Of a DNA stretch of 64,000 bases, positions 1 to 9,440 are shown piece by piece. Origin of the DNA: Rhizobium etli 8C-3 (GTDB lineage Bacteria; Pseudomonadota; Alphaproteobacteria; Rhizobiales; Rhizobiaceae); NCBI RefSeq assembly GCF_001908375.1, contig NZ_CP017242.1, positions 366,632 through 430,631 of the forward strand. The letters are read 5' to 3'. Position 1 is the first letter of the stretch; every line of letters begins with the position of its first letter. A program made the translations under genes and the position numbers. The notes under the pieces were generated by a model. The model was not told the DNA's origin. It saw nothing but the letters and a program-made list of their open reading frames with translations, and searched no databases.

Positions 1-318
1 GATGTGCAGGTCGTGAATTGACGCGGCGAGGTTTGTCGCAGTGATGCCGGCAGATTCGGTTGAGCCCCTCCAGCAGGGGTCGATGGCCAGCGTCATCGGC
101 AATTTTGCCGCATTGTTCGGTTGTTTTGAAGTGGCGCGCCCTCCATTGCACACTGGTAGAGGAACTTTTTTATCGCTCTGGTAGTTGAAGCCACCGACCG
201 CATTAAATGCTGCAGATTGGAAGGCAACATCTCCTGCAGCACGTGCGGCCAAGGACTCGCCTCTTCCTTCTTTGGGGGCGAGCCCATGACGACTGGCCTT
301 CCAGGTAGCCGCTCCTTT

Positions 319-343
319 TGGCAGGATATCATCGTACGAAAGT
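319..343 (+). other. T-DNA-border-like 25-mer (weak)
   Basis: The first 11 bases (TGGCAGGATAT) match the left half of the Agrobacterium T-DNA border repeat, which contains the VirD2 nick site. The right half matches only at scattered positions (G..AA). No overdrive or T-DNA gene is visible nearby. A chance 11-base match in this window is possible, so this is recorded only as a candidate because vir-type genes lie within 8 kb. The stretch 1-505 otherwise holds no gene I can support. Confidence 0.15.
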
Positions 344-511
344 GGTATTCCTCGCTGAGCCCGATGCGCGCTCATCTCTCCTCGCTCTTTTGCGGCACGC
401 AGGCGCAGTGGTGCTGACAAGGAGGCAAGCGCCTGATCCATTGCCGGGTGCAAGTCGATGCCGTCGAAAAACCGAAAATCCGTTCGGTTGCGTTCAGGAT
501 AGGAATTGTTC

Positions 512-1249
512 ATGCCGCACGACCTTGATACACGATCTGCCACGGACGCGGCGCGCATTGCGGCGTATACGAGCCTCTTCAAACATGCTGGTCGCGATGA
601 AGCTGTCAGGCTTCTGGTCGACCTAGCTTCCAGGGCAGACCAGAAGGCAGCTGATCACATGCTCGAAATCGCCTCTTTGAAAGCCGAGAATGGAGATCTC
701 CTGCGTCGCAACGAGGGACTCAGTTCAGCCTTGAGATCAACGGAGGCGGGTGTCGCCGCTCTGCAGCAGGAGGTGTCGGCTTTAAGAGCGATAACCGGTA
801 GAGGCCGCCGAACCGACCCCACGGAGCCGCATACTGACCGCCCAGAGGGCCTGCGGCGTCCGTTGGTGCAGCCTGATGGTGACATTGGTTCTGCGGTACC
901 TGCCGCGACTCATAGGAATTCAAGGGGGCGGCTGAGACGCTTGCCTCGAAACACGCTGGCGCCAGCGCTTGCTGATCCGCCGCATCAGCCCGGCGCTCGA
1001 ATTCGAAGCAGTGAAGAAGCATTCGGAGACGAAAACGAGAGTGGAGCGGCTGGTCGACGTCGGCGCGCCATCCAGCCGGCGTCGCAGTATCCGCAGGCGC
1101 TCGGCGAAATGTCGGCCAGCGCGGTCAACAGCCGCGCATCTTTACGTGGGGGTGGGTCGCAGGACGCGAGAGGCCAGGAAAACCGCCAGGATTTAAACGG
1201 GTTTGAAGGACCACGGGAGGAAAGAGACCGCGACGGCGTGGTCCGCTGA
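512..1249 (+). CDS. hypothetical protein, N-terminal coiled coil; 3' half doubtful
   Basis: I do not recognise this protein. The start chosen is the ATG at 512 (MPHDLDTRS). The first ~95 residues look natural: alanine/leucine-rich helical sequence with a heptad-like stretch (about residues 50-95). From about residue 100 the composition turns Arg/Pro/Gly-rich, as expected of out-of-frame GC-rich DNA, so the original gene may have been frameshifted near 790-800. It stands alone among mobile-element debris and no function can be given. Confidence 0.35.
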   Translation: MPHDLDTRSATDAARIAAYTSLFKHAGRDEAVRLLVDLASRADQKAADHMLEIASLKAENGDLLRRNEGLSSALRSTEAGVAALQQEVSALRAITGRGRRTDPTEPHTDRPEGLRRPLVQPDGDIGSAVPAATHRNSRGRLRRLPRNTLAPALADPPHQPGARIRSSEEAFGDENESGAAGRRRRAIQPASQYPQALGEMSASAVNSRASLRGGGSQDARGQENRQDLNGFEGPREERDRDGVVR

Positions 1250-1384
1250 TACGGCCGGCGCCCAGTCCATCGGCCGCGATGGGTTCCGACCCTCCTGGTT
1301 TGACCACCGATAGGAAAGCATTGGCGTCTCGGGAACCGATGTCACGAGTACGCCATCTCAACGAGCCCCTCTTCACCAGCTACC

Positions 1385-2105
1385 GTTGTGCTGGAAACTG
1401 ATTTTGCGATCTCGCAGGGTATTTCGGGTTTTGTCGGGCGCGATCAGCGATCTGCTGGGCTTGCTGGGTGAGATTTTTGACCGGCTGAAGATCCACGGAC
1501 CTTCAGGCAAGGGATGAAGGCCCTCGATCTCGCCGGCTCCAGCGGCAGCCTTAAAGTCTTGGGGGAGACGCCGAGGAATCGTGCGGCATTGCCCAGATTA
1601 TGCCAAGGCTCGATGGCTGCGGGCGGAAGACTGGAATCTTGCGGTATGATCTAAGTGCCGTGATGCGTTCACGGGTCCAGTGATTGCCGTTGCCTGTTGA
1701 AAGTCCGTTGCGATTGAGGACGCCGGCAATCACATCATCATTGGCAATGAGGGCAAGCTGCCGTACCGCCTCGATGAAGTCGTCGGGCGCAGCGTTTCTT
1801 TGGCCGCGATGCCGCTTCGGGAGGCGCAGTTGCGTATGGACACCGCCAACCCAGTGGATTGCGAGGACGATCTCGGAGGTACGTCGTTGAGCTCGGCGAT
1901 CACTTCATGAATGACCGTGCGCACGGTGTGTTTCTTGAGCTTGCCATCGGTCGATGGCGCTCCCCAGACGGCACGAAGGTTCCCCGCTAGGGATGCCATC
2001 TCTGGTGTCGACATCGGCGATGGTTGAGGCGTCGCAGCGTCATGGCCGGCAATCTTGTTCTCGATCTCGCCGACGCGTGCGAGCGTCTTGTTCCCGCCAG
2101 TTTCT
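1385..2105 (-). pseudogene. large serine recombinase, C-terminal remnant
   Basis: Pieces in different minus-strand frames line up as one protein of the rhizobial recombinase type. They read, in order, ARVGEIENKIAGHD, MSTPEMASLAGNLRAVWG, LKKHTVRTVIHEVIAEL, VIAGVLNRNGLSTGNGNHW, ITALRSYRKIPVFRP and AGEIEGLHPLPEGPWIFSR. These are C-terminal parts of resolvase/invertase-like recombinases. The N-terminal catalytic serine domain is absent because an IS5-type fragment begins at about 2105. Several frameshifts make it non-functional. Confidence 0.55.
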
Positions 2106-2550
2106 CATTTCGCCCGACAAAACCCGCCGGCGGCGCTGCGCGTGGATGACCGACGTATCATCTCCAGCATTCTTTCTCATGTCTTGAAGGTCGGTTGCCG
2201 CTGGCGCGACGTCCCTGGGAATATGGCCCTGCAAAAACCGTCTAGAACCGCTATCACCGCTGGGCATGACGGCGTATCTGGCATCGCATCTTCGAGAAGA
2301 TGACTGCCAAAGGTCCGGTTCCGCAGGAGCTTTCCATCGACAGCACACACATCAAGGCGCATCGCTCTGCACCAGGCTCAAAAGGGGGCTTGGGCACAAG
2401 TGATCGGTACGTCGCACGGCGGAAGAACAAGCAAGATCCATTGTCTGGCCGATGATCGCGGCAGACCGGTCGCCTTCAGCCTGACGCTGGAGAATCCGGC
2501 ATCAAGATGGCAATCCCTTCGCTCGCCCGGTGACGTTTGTAGCACTGCCC
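2105..2550 (+). pseudogene. IS5/IS427-group transposase remnant
   Basis: Translated pieces include LRVDDRRIISSILSHVLKVG, CRWRDVPG, ELSIDSTHIKAHRSAPGSKG, GGRTSKIHCLADDRGRPVAF and FSLTLENPA, spread over more than one frame. These are the DDE transposase signature blocks of the IS5 family, IS427 subgroup. The N-terminal block FWL..QWAVI is missing here, but one copy occurs separately at 3869. The fragment abuts the recombinase remnant on its left. It is inactive because of frame changes and truncation. Confidence 0.6.
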
Positions 2551-2687
2551 GATCACCGCGCCGGTCGCAACGTCGAGCGCGGCGAACAGGGATGTCGTGC
2601 CGTTGGGTATGGGCGTGTCGTTCGGCGAATGGTTGTGGCATAGGGAGCTCGAACAAATGAATTTGAGCTTAAGAGAAAAAATTTGCT

Positions 2688-2944
2688 ATAATTTGAGGAA
2701 AATGGGCAGCGGCTTACAGATGAGCAGCTAAACGACGAAGAGGCGCAGAGCAACGCGTGGCGCCTGTTCTCGGAGGACGGAACACACCGGCCTCCAATCG
2801 AGGACTACATCGAGAAGGCTAAGAAAAACGGTCTGTGGCCTCTGCCCGGATTGCATACGGGGCCAGGCTGTGAACCGAGGGCTGTAAGTTTTTCCTGGAT
2901 GGAATTTGAGCGGGCGTGCGATTCACCGCGCGTCAGGACGAGGT
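2688..2944 (+). pseudogene. unidentified gene fragment
   Basis: A stop-free frame without a start codon encodes natural-looking, charged sequence (RLTDEQLNDEEAQSNAWRLF, then PPIEDYIEKAKKNGLWPLPG). A second frame just upstream (MNLSLREKICYNLRKMG, from about 2655) could be its true beginning, separated by a frameshift. I do not recognise the family. It lies between IS debris and a poorly coding stretch (2945-3480) in which I see nothing convincing. Confidence 0.25.
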
Positions 2945-3481
2945 GAGGCTCGGAATTTCGGTTATTCTCCCACCATCGTTCATTCCGCGGCGCAGACAAG
3001 TGAGGACATGCTGCCAGAGCGGCGTAAAGACTTTCGCCGCTCTCCGTCTTCCCGCGACCGTCCGCTTGCCTCGCATCGTTCCGCTAACGTAGGGCGCGGG
3101 AGCAAGGCCTCATCGCGGCGCCTCACCGGAGGTCATTTTGCCCAATTCCCGGGATTTAACATGGCTGCGGAGACCGGTTCGAGATCGGGAATTGAGCGTA
3201 AACGCACTGCCTTGTCGGCAAAAGTTCTTTCCTGAGCGATAACGCGTTCAATCGTTTAATCCGGTTTTCAAGTTCAGGGATCTGGGCGTCAGCCTGTTGA
3301 TTTGTTCCAAAAACGCCCGCCATAGAAATGCGCACGTCGCTCCCCAACGCTACGAATGAAACAGTTTTAAAGTCTAAGATTGCAATTTCGCTCCTATGTT
3401 TTGACCATGCTTCTCGCTCAATATCAGGTGCTCTCTTGAAGTTCAGACACAACTGCGAATCCCAGCCGTGCAGCCGCCAAC

Positions 3482-3727
3482 ATGTCTAATTCATCAGGAC
3501 TGGATGATTTCTGCCAAAAGATTGTTCTAGATTTACTGGCAAGGCGGACGATAGAACGCTGGCTAAATCGCGAACCGCCAGATATTGATAGTCTCTATTA
3601 TCAAGTTCGTCAGGAAATTGCAAATTGCCATTGCGCCAATACGCTGAGTGATAGTGAGGAGATACAGCTTATCGAGGGCATGCTCCAGTTTCTTGACGCT
3701 TTTATAACAAAAAATACCGGGACGTGA
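3482..3727 (+). CDS. small hypothetical acidic protein (81 aa)
   Basis: This short ORF starts with MSNSSGLDDFCQKIVLDLL and ends in FLDAFITKNTGT. Its composition is acidic, helical and natural, with Cys at 11, 49 and 51. No clear Shine-Dalgarno sequence precedes the ATG. It lies 530 bp upstream of the candidate exported effector on the same strand. Small acidic proteins next to VirB/D4 effectors can be secretion chaperones (VirE1 is the known case), but that role here is only a guess from size and position. No homology is recognised. Confidence 0.4.
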   Translation: MSNSSGLDDFCQKIVLDLLARRTIERWLNREPPDIDSLYYQVRQEIANCHCANTLSDSEEIQLIEGMLQFLDAFITKNTGT

Positions 3728-3868
3728 CAAGGTAAAGCTGATTTAGGAGAGTATTGGTAACGGATGGAAGCATATGACTAGACTTAGACTAGGGTCAAAC
3801 CCCAATCAAGCGATTGATCGAATTGCTTCTCTATGACTTACTGCTTCCGATAAACCGAGCTTTGGAGC

Positions 3869-3960
3869 ATGGCAGGAGAATTCTGGCTTGATGACCAGCA
3901 ATGGGCGGTGATCGCGCCTTTGCTTCCAACAAACCAACCCGGTGCTCATCGAACTGACGT
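3869..3960 (+). pseudogene. IS5/IS427-group transposase, N-terminal stub
   Basis: The reading frame starts MAGEFWLDDQQWAVIAPLLP and continues TNQPGAH, the N-terminal block of IS427-type transposases, then departs from the family after about 30 residues. The missing downstream part resembles the fragment at 2105-2550, so the two may come from one element split by rearrangement. The ORF runs on to 4072 in unrelated sequence. From 4073 to 4259 I see no gene. Confidence 0.55.
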
Positions 3961-4259
3961 GTCATTATCAAGCGCGCATTGTCTCAAACAAAATGTTACC
4001 GATAGTGTCGATGCTCCGACTGGGATGACCATGGTGCGCTGTCCCGGTCCGGAGGGGAACACTCTCGGGTGAGGCAATACGCGTCTTATCCTGATCGTCG
4101 CGCTATAAACCTCAAACTTCCTCCGGAAATGGCCTAACCGGACGCTTACGAACCAGACGCTGAGTTTAAGACTGCATATGTAACTTTCTCGAAACTCCGC
4201 TCGAACCTGAGACTGTCATCTGGCAACCTTGTACGAAGTTCATAACTGGTTAAGGTGAC

Positions 4260-5804
4260 ATGGCTCGTTCAAACGGTGAAGCAACAGAAAACGCAGTCGA
4301 AGCAGTTAGCGGCGGCGAGCGAACGTTTCGCCCTGTAGAAGACTTAAGTATTGGGCAGATCGATCGTGAGCACGGGACGCGAAACGTGGCATTAAACGCG
4401 GAAAACGGCATTCCTATCTATCCTGACGTGGGGAGCTATATCCTACACATGACCGGTGTACGCGTAGAATATGCGCCGGTCGATGAGTGGCATATCACGC
4501 CAAACGAACTTTCTGCTCAATACGCGCAGGCCACCGAGCTAATCAACGCAGATGCGAGGCGGATAGATCCCTTCACCCGCCACTACCTCCGCCATATGTC
4601 GGGTGTGCTTCGCAACTATGCACCCGACCGGCACCAACATATAGGCTCTCCTTCAGGCACCACGGACGAAGCGCGCTCAGAAACGCTAGACTCTGAGATT
4701 GCCAGCGAGGAGGTGGTGGTAGTGGATGATGATCATCCTCTGTCTCTCAACGAGCGTCGCCTACTTGCGGGTCATCTTGGTCAAGATGATGGGGCTTCTT
4801 CACCCTCCCCACTACAATCAACAGGACCGATTCCAACATACTTTAACTATCCCGAGCTTCGTGACATCGACAATATCTCGACGCCAAGCTTGCATGCTTC
4901 CTCTTACACATCAGCAAGCGGCCCGATCAGCCCGATCAGCCCAAGCGACCCGTTCAGCCTTGGCGGGGATAGCTTGGCGGAGGTGGAGCTTGGATCGATG
5001 CACGACGATATCGGGATGAGTGGGAGTTCCGATCCCTATCCAGGATCAAGGGAGCCTAGTCGCGGATCCGACCTTTACCGAAGATCGCCAGAGGGAAGCG
5101 TCGATTGGGATGCCGGTTCTAGTTCCCAAGGTAGACCAGTACGGCGCAGCATCGAACCTTTTGACAGTCCCGATGATCACGGGCGATCGCTGCAGGCGAG
5201 TATCGAACCGAGTGACGACTTCGACCCCTTACGTGCCGGCGAATTGGTAGGGATCGATAAGTCCACGATGCGCTATCTTAGCACGATGACAGGGCTGAGC
5301 GCACAACAAGTAAATGACCGACGGAGATACGGAATGTTGTTGGGTGGCAACCAGGAGCATGCGATGTCTGACCGAGGGTATCCCGAAGAGATAGCCCGGG
5401 TCGATTTACATACGCAAAAATTCCTTAGAGGTATGACCGGCATAGCGCCTGGCTTCGTCTCACTACGGCTCGAAGCCGAGGCGGCTGAGCGACCCCAGCT
5501 GCACGCGAAGCGCAAAAGGGGAAGCTCATCGGATGATGATAATGGAGATGTCAAAAGAAGGAAATTGAACTCTCCCCGCCGCTCTGGGGTAGCAGATTAT
5601 GTGGGCCAGGAGACTCAATTTAGAGGAAATGCTGCAGAGGGCGGAGCAGAGATTTCGCAGCAGCTCAGTCGCAGCGAGATATCCTCTGCCGTCGCGATTG
5701 ACCCGGATCAAGCCCAGGCAAGTATCGCAGAACCGTCCGCTAACTGCAGGCGGTACGACCTGAGGCCTAGGCGCAATACCCGTTCCTCCGGAGGGCGGGG
5801 TTAA
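4260..5804 (+). CDS. candidate VirB/D4-exported effector with internal MTG repeats (514 aa)
   Basis: The ATG at 4260 follows AAGGTG with only two bases of spacing. The protein is hydrophilic, Ser/Asp/Arg-rich, has no membrane segment and no family I recognise. Four degenerate repeats share the pattern (Y/F)LxxM(T/S)G: about residues 61-77 (YILHMTGV), 107-122 (YLRHMSGV), 340-355 (YLSTMTGL) and 383-398 (FLRGMTGI). A basic KRKRG and KRRK pair near residues 420-440 could be nuclear localisation signals. The C-terminus RYDLRPRRNTRSSGGRG is Arg-rich and fits the R-x(n)-R-x-R type tail that directs VirE2, VirE3, VirF and VirD5 through the VirB/D4 channel. GC content is lower than in its neighbours, suggesting separate acquisition. 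Effector status is inferred from the tail, the basic motifs and VirG nearby. It could also be a plasmid structural protein. Confidence 0.6.
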   Translation: MARSNGEATENAVEAVSGGERTFRPVEDLSIGQIDREHGTRNVALNAENGIPIYPDVGSYILHMTGVRVEYAPVDEWHITPNELSAQYAQATELINADARRIDPFTRHYLRHMSGVLRNYAPDRHQHIGSPSGTTDEARSETLDSEIASEEVVVVDDDHPLSLNERRLLAGHLGQDDGASSPSPLQSTGPIPTYFNYPELRDIDNISTPSLHASSYTSASGPISPISPSDPFSLGGDSLAEVELGSMHDDIGMSGSSDPYPGSREPSRGSDLYRRSPEGSVDWDAGSSSQGRPVRRSIEPFDSPDDHGRSLQASIEPSDDFDPLRAGELVGIDKSTMRYLSTMTGLSAQQVNDRRRYGMLLGGNQEHAMSDRGYPEEIARVDLHTQKFLRGMTGIAPGFVSLRLEAEAAERPQLHAKRKRGSSSDDDNGDVKRRKLNSPRRSGVADYVGQETQFRGNAAEGGAEISQQLSRSEISSAVAIDPDQAQASIAEPSANCRRYDLRPRRNTRSSGGRG

Positions 5805-5897
5805 AATCTCTCAACGGTATCGCTCGCCTCTGCCTGACGGAAGGCCTGTCGCTTCCACCGCGTTGCTACACAGCCACCCTTCGCTACGGCCTGAGCC

Positions 5898-6464
5898 ATG
5901 AGAGGGGGGGAGGGGCGGGCGCCGCTCCCGATCGTGCCACCGCCCTTGCCAGAAGAGCGGTTGAGCTCCTGGCTGGAGCGGGTCGCCGACGTCTATCCTG
6001 TTTCCCTGGATGAGCTGCAAGCGCATGTCGGCTGGGATCGACCCGCGCTGGAGCTGGAGAGGGAACCCGTGCCGCGCGATCTGGAGTACATCGCCGTGGC
6101 GACAAGCAATTCGGTGGAACGTCTATTCGCTATGATTTTTCATGCTTTGCCATCGCGCTATCGCAGCCTGCTTCGGTGGAAAGCAGGAGAGATTTGCCCT
6201 GCATGCTCGCACGGCATGCAACGACCGCCACGGCTCAGAACCTGGTCGTTCCCGTTTTCCTTTTGGTGTGAGCGACACCGTATGGCGCTGTTCAGCTGCG
6301 ACACCCGCTGGGTCAGTGTTCTCGGCGATTATTGGGCAGCGCGCAGGGGAGGGGAGATACTCAGTCGATGGGCAATGGAGAAGGATACCGCCGGAATACA
6401 TGTCGGGTCGGTTTTGTCATTGCTGTTATCGCCGGTACGCAAAGCTTCGCCTGCGGCTCCTTGA
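5898..6464 (+). pseudogene. TniQ-family transposition protein, truncated
   Basis: The N-terminus (PPPLPEERLSSWLERVADVY) and a zinc-finger-like segment (ICPACSHGM, then WCERHRMALFSCDTRW) match the TniQ family, which works with Tn7/Tn5053-type transposases in target selection. The frame ends at 6464 after 188 residues, short for TniQ, and the following bases show no continuation. No TniA or TniB partner is present, so this is a remnant of a Tn5053-like element. The stretch 6465-6844 holds nothing I can identify. Confidence 0.5.
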
Positions 6465-6859
6465 GAATTGGGCCAGATTGTCGTTACCGCAACAGCACGA
6501 ACTCTCGATCCAATCGAAACGCTTCCGACGTCCCGCGTTGACAATCGTGGTGCCGGAATTCGGGGGGCCGCCGTGCCGATCTATGACCAGGAAACCACAG
6601 CAGAATCTCATCAATTCCGGTCAGCTGACATACGGCGCGAGAGGTCGCCGCTGCGGGCACGACGCGCGCGGGGCAGGGGATTGGCGACGCCGGTGAGCGC
6701 AAAGCCGTCCCGAAGTGACACTTGCGCTGTGGGGAAGCCGTGAAATTTGCGACAACACGCGACAATGACGGCGAAAGGTCTGGTTGCCGCAGGCCTCGAC
6801 TGCCCCGGAGACGCAGCCCCTTCGGGCTTTCGGGAGCGGGGTGCCTATGGCCACAGATG

Positions 6860-7570
6860 GTGCCGCCGCGATAGCTGCCGATGAACCTTTGGTTGCTGCG
6901 GGTGGGGACGCAGCCGGCGGTGCGCCGCCAAAGCTTTCATCGTTATATTTCTCCATGGGGAACCCATATCCGCCAGCAGGGCCTTAGCAACCGCCGTGTA
7001 GCCCGGCAGCCCACAGACAGTTTCCCGCTCGTTGAAATCGCGAGCGAAAGTCCTCACGAGCATCTCGTAGAGCTTGCCTGTCGGTCCGTGCCACGGTCGA
7101 GCCGGCGATGCAGCAGCGGGCACGATCGCCAGCTTCAGCTTGCTGGACAGCCGCGCGCTTATATGCAGAAGCTCCTGACGGGAGATGATATCGTCTGGCG
7201 TGCGCACATTGGTAATGAACACAACATCGGCGTCCAACCCCGTATCGACCAGCCAGTGAAACATCGAGATCATCGGCGTGATACCGCTGCCTGCCTGCCG
7301 GCCCGACGATCGCGCATTTGAATCCCTCCACTATATTGTCGAACAGCCAGTTGGAGATACACCCCATGGAACTGTCTTGACCGTAGTCGACAAGGTGTAT
7401 CGCCACGACGGCAATGAGGAATTCGGATAGCTTCGCCGCAATACGCCACTCGCCAACGGTATCTCGATACCGATAAACTGGCCTGGATCGGAAAACGAAG
7501 CTGTAAGTTTTCGTGTCCGCCGTTTCCCACACAACTGATACACACCGGACATTCATCTTCCCGCCAGTCC
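6860..7570 (-). pseudogene. ferredoxin/hybrid-cluster-type NAD(P)H oxidoreductase, frameshifted
   Basis: Three minus-strand frames join into one flavin reductase. An N-terminal FAD-binding part (CVSVVWETADTKTYSF, then PGQFIGIEIPL) is followed by NAD-binding blocks (GITPMISMFHWLVDTGLD, ADVVFITNVRTPDDIISRQE) and a C-terminal part (WHGPTGKLYEMLVRTF, then LPGYTAVAKALLADMG). After MEKYNDESFGG comes an Ala/Pro-rich linker, where family members usually have a 2Fe-2S domain; that domain is absent. At least two frameshifts inactivate it. It diverges from virG, with a vir box between them, so it may once have been co-regulated. Confidence 0.6.
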
Positions 7571-7753
7571 AGACCGCTGTCCGCCCTGGCGACACGGCCG
7601 TCACCGGTCAAATTCCCGCAGTCGCGGTACGGTCGGGGGCCGGCAGTATTCGAGTCACCACGGGAGCAATTGGGGGACTCAGAATGCCTTTCAGACGTTG
7701 GCATGGATCGTAACTTGTAAGCCTTGTCGAGGAAATTGCAGGCGTTTAGGTCT

Positions 7754-7765
7754 TACAATTGAAAT
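7754..7765 (+). promoter_or_regulatory. vir box (VirG binding site)
   Basis: The sequence TACAATTGAAAT matches the vir box consensus TNCAATTGAAAY at all 12 positions. It lies about 240 bp upstream of virG and also in front of the decayed oxidoreductase on the other strand, so it could serve either side. In Ti plasmids VirG binds such boxes to activate vir promoters, including its own. No other perfect box was noticed in the window. Confidence 0.7.
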
Positions 7766-8002
7766 CTCATCGTCTTGCCTGGGAGACGCCCTTTGGCGGT
7801 GCTTAGTAGTAGCCCTAGCAATTTTCACAGTCATACGTTGAGGTTATCGATTCTGTGGGGTTTTTACGCTTCGTGCGCATGATCATCATTCGTTTACGTT
7901 ATCGCGCCATGCGCCGCATGAACGTTGCCGCACATCGGGTCACTCCATAACCTCCCAGCTGTCTCCCTGCAGTCAAATCTGCGCATGTTTAAGGAGTTAG
8001 CC

Positions 8003-8728
8003 ATGAAGAACATCCTTGTTGTTGACGATGACAGCTCGATGAGAAATTTGCTGGTCGACTATCTCTCGCAGAATGCTTTCCAAGCGAAAGCGGTTGAAAA
8101 CAGCCGCCAGCTGACGCGGCAGATGTCGGCGGAAGAAGCCGATCTGGTCATCGTCGATCTGAACCTTGGCCAGGAGGACGGTCTGCAGATCGTGCGTAAC
8201 CTCAGCAGCAAATCGGATATTCCCATCATCATCATCAGTGGCGATCGCCTTGACGAAACGGACAAGGTGATCGGTTTCGAGCTCGGTGCTAGCGACTACA
8301 TCACCAAGCCTTTCGGCCTTACGGAGTTTTTGGCTCGCGTCAAGGTCGCGATGCGCGAGAAGCCCGAGCGGAAGGGATCCGCACCCAACAAGATCTTCAC
8401 GTTCGACGGCTGGCGCGTGAACACGCGGCATCGTCGCCTGACCGATCCGTCCGGCGAAAACATCAAGCTGACGGCCGGCGAATTCAATCTGCTGATGGCA
8501 TTCCTCAACGCGCCGCGGCAGATCCTCTCGCGCGAGCAGCTGCTTCTGGCGACGCGCATCTATGACCAGGAGATCTATGATCGGAGCGTCGATGTGTTGA
8601 TCCTGCGGTTGAGACGCAAGCTGGAACAGAGCGTATCCAGCCCGAAATACATTCGCACGGAACGCGGCGCCGGTTATATTTTCGATGCCGATGTCAATGT
8701 CGAAGGGGCGCGGGTGCGGCTACAATGA
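8003..8728 (+). CDS. virG: VirG-type two-component response regulator (241 aa)
   Basis: OmpR/PhoB-class regulator. The receiver domain (about 1-120) has the acidic pair in VVDDDSSM, phospho-acceptor Asp in VIVDLNLGQEDGL, the Thr/Ser position in PIIIISGDRLDETDK and Lys in YITKPFG. The C-terminal winged helix (about 135-235) contains KLTAGEFNLLMAFL, DRSVDVLILRLRRKLE and RGAGYIFDADV, all VirG hallmarks. Its length equals that of Ti VirG (241 aa). The start is ATG 8003, preceded by AAGGAG at the right distance. A vir box lies upstream. Its partner sensor VirA is not in this window. Its stop overlaps the next ATG (ATGA). In Ti plasmids VirG activates vir genes in response to plant phenolics. Confidence 0.85.
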   Translation: MKNILVVDDDSSMRNLLVDYLSQNAFQAKAVENSRQLTRQMSAEEADLVIVDLNLGQEDGLQIVRNLSSKSDIPIIIISGDRLDETDKVIGFELGASDYITKPFGLTEFLARVKVAMREKPERKGSAPNKIFTFDGWRVNTRHRRLTDPSGENIKLTAGEFNLLMAFLNAPRQILSREQLLLATRIYDQEIYDRSVDVLILRLRRKLEQSVSSPKYIRTERGAGYIFDADVNVEGARVRLQ

Positions 8729-9204
8729 AGCCGTCCCGCCGTTCCCTTGCTGTGGCGATGGGACTGTGTTTTGCTCTGTCTGAACCTTCGCTTGGTTTTG
8801 ATCGCAACGAACCCGTTGCGCCGTTGCCTGAAATCGATCGTCTCGATGCGGGCAAAGTGGCACTTGGACAGAGCCTGTTCTTCGACCCCATACTCTCATC
8901 CGACAACCAAATGTCATGCGCCAGCTGCCATGATCCGGCGGCTGGTGGCACGATGCGGACGCCTCGGCCCACTGGGAAGGTGGACGGCAAACCCCTGTTC
9001 AATGTGCCGACAATCTTCAACGTGGCCAACAATCACATGTTTGGATGGCGCGGTACCATCAGGTCGTTAACGAACAGTACGAGAAAGTGCTGCTCGATCC
9101 CAACCTCATGGGGGCCAAATGGGATGCTTTCCTACCAAAGCTTGATGGCTCGAAGGCCTACAAGGAAGCATTGGCATCGGGTGACATCGTCGTGACGGAC
9201 AATT
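8725..9204 (+). pseudogene. di-haem cytochrome c peroxidase, frameshifted and truncated
   Basis: The N-terminus looks like a Sec signal peptide (SLAVAMGLCFALSEPSLG). The peroxidase blocks LDAGKVALGQSLFFDP, the first haem site CASCH and LFNVPTIFNVANNHMFGWRG follow. A frameshift near 9058 moves the sequence to another frame (VVNEQYEKVLLDPNLMGAKW), and at about 9200 the coding passes directly into an IS630 transposase end. The second haem-binding region is lost. Intact members are periplasmic peroxidases of the CcpA/MauG family. Its ATG overlaps the virG stop, indicating translational coupling before decay. Confidence 0.65.
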
Positions 9205-9440
9205 TGCCAGCCCCACAAGATCGCCGGCGTTCGGGATACAATCGAGCGGTGCGGTCCAGACTTCAACCCCATCGAAATCGCTTTCTCGAACTCAAGGCGC
9301 TTCTGCGAGCCAAGGCCGGGCGAACTATCAAAGCTTTGTGGGGCGAGTCGCCACCGTTCTCGACCAGTCCTCGCCAGCCGAATATGCCAACTACTTCAAG
9401 GCCGCTGGATATGAACCGGATTAAGCAGGACGTGCCCTAG
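9196..9440 (+). pseudogene. IS630-family transposase, C-terminal remnant
   Basis: The fragments VVTDNLPA, HKIAGVRDTIERCG, DFNPIEIAFSKLKALLRAKA and CANYFKAAGYEPD (read across frames) are the C-terminal DDE part of IS630 transposases, with the D(F/S)NPIE motif that carries the catalytic Glu. The rest of the element is missing. The fragment has fused in frame to the peroxidase remnant, producing a chimeric ORF at 9045-9440. Confidence 0.6.

Noticed and set aside
3385..3398. vir-box-like TTGCAATTTCG upstream of the ORF at 3482
   Set aside because: It matches only about nine of twelve consensus positions, and the key G of TTG-AAA is lost.
3156..3452. 98-codon minus-strand ORF (MCLNFKRAPDIEREAWSKHR)
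   Set aside because: Composition is fairly natural, but there is no ribosome binding site, no family and no conserved context, so it is not listed as a gene.
6984..7604. 206-codon minus-strand ORF as an intact oxidoreductase
   Set aside because: Family blocks are spread over three frames, so it is a frameshifted pseudogene.
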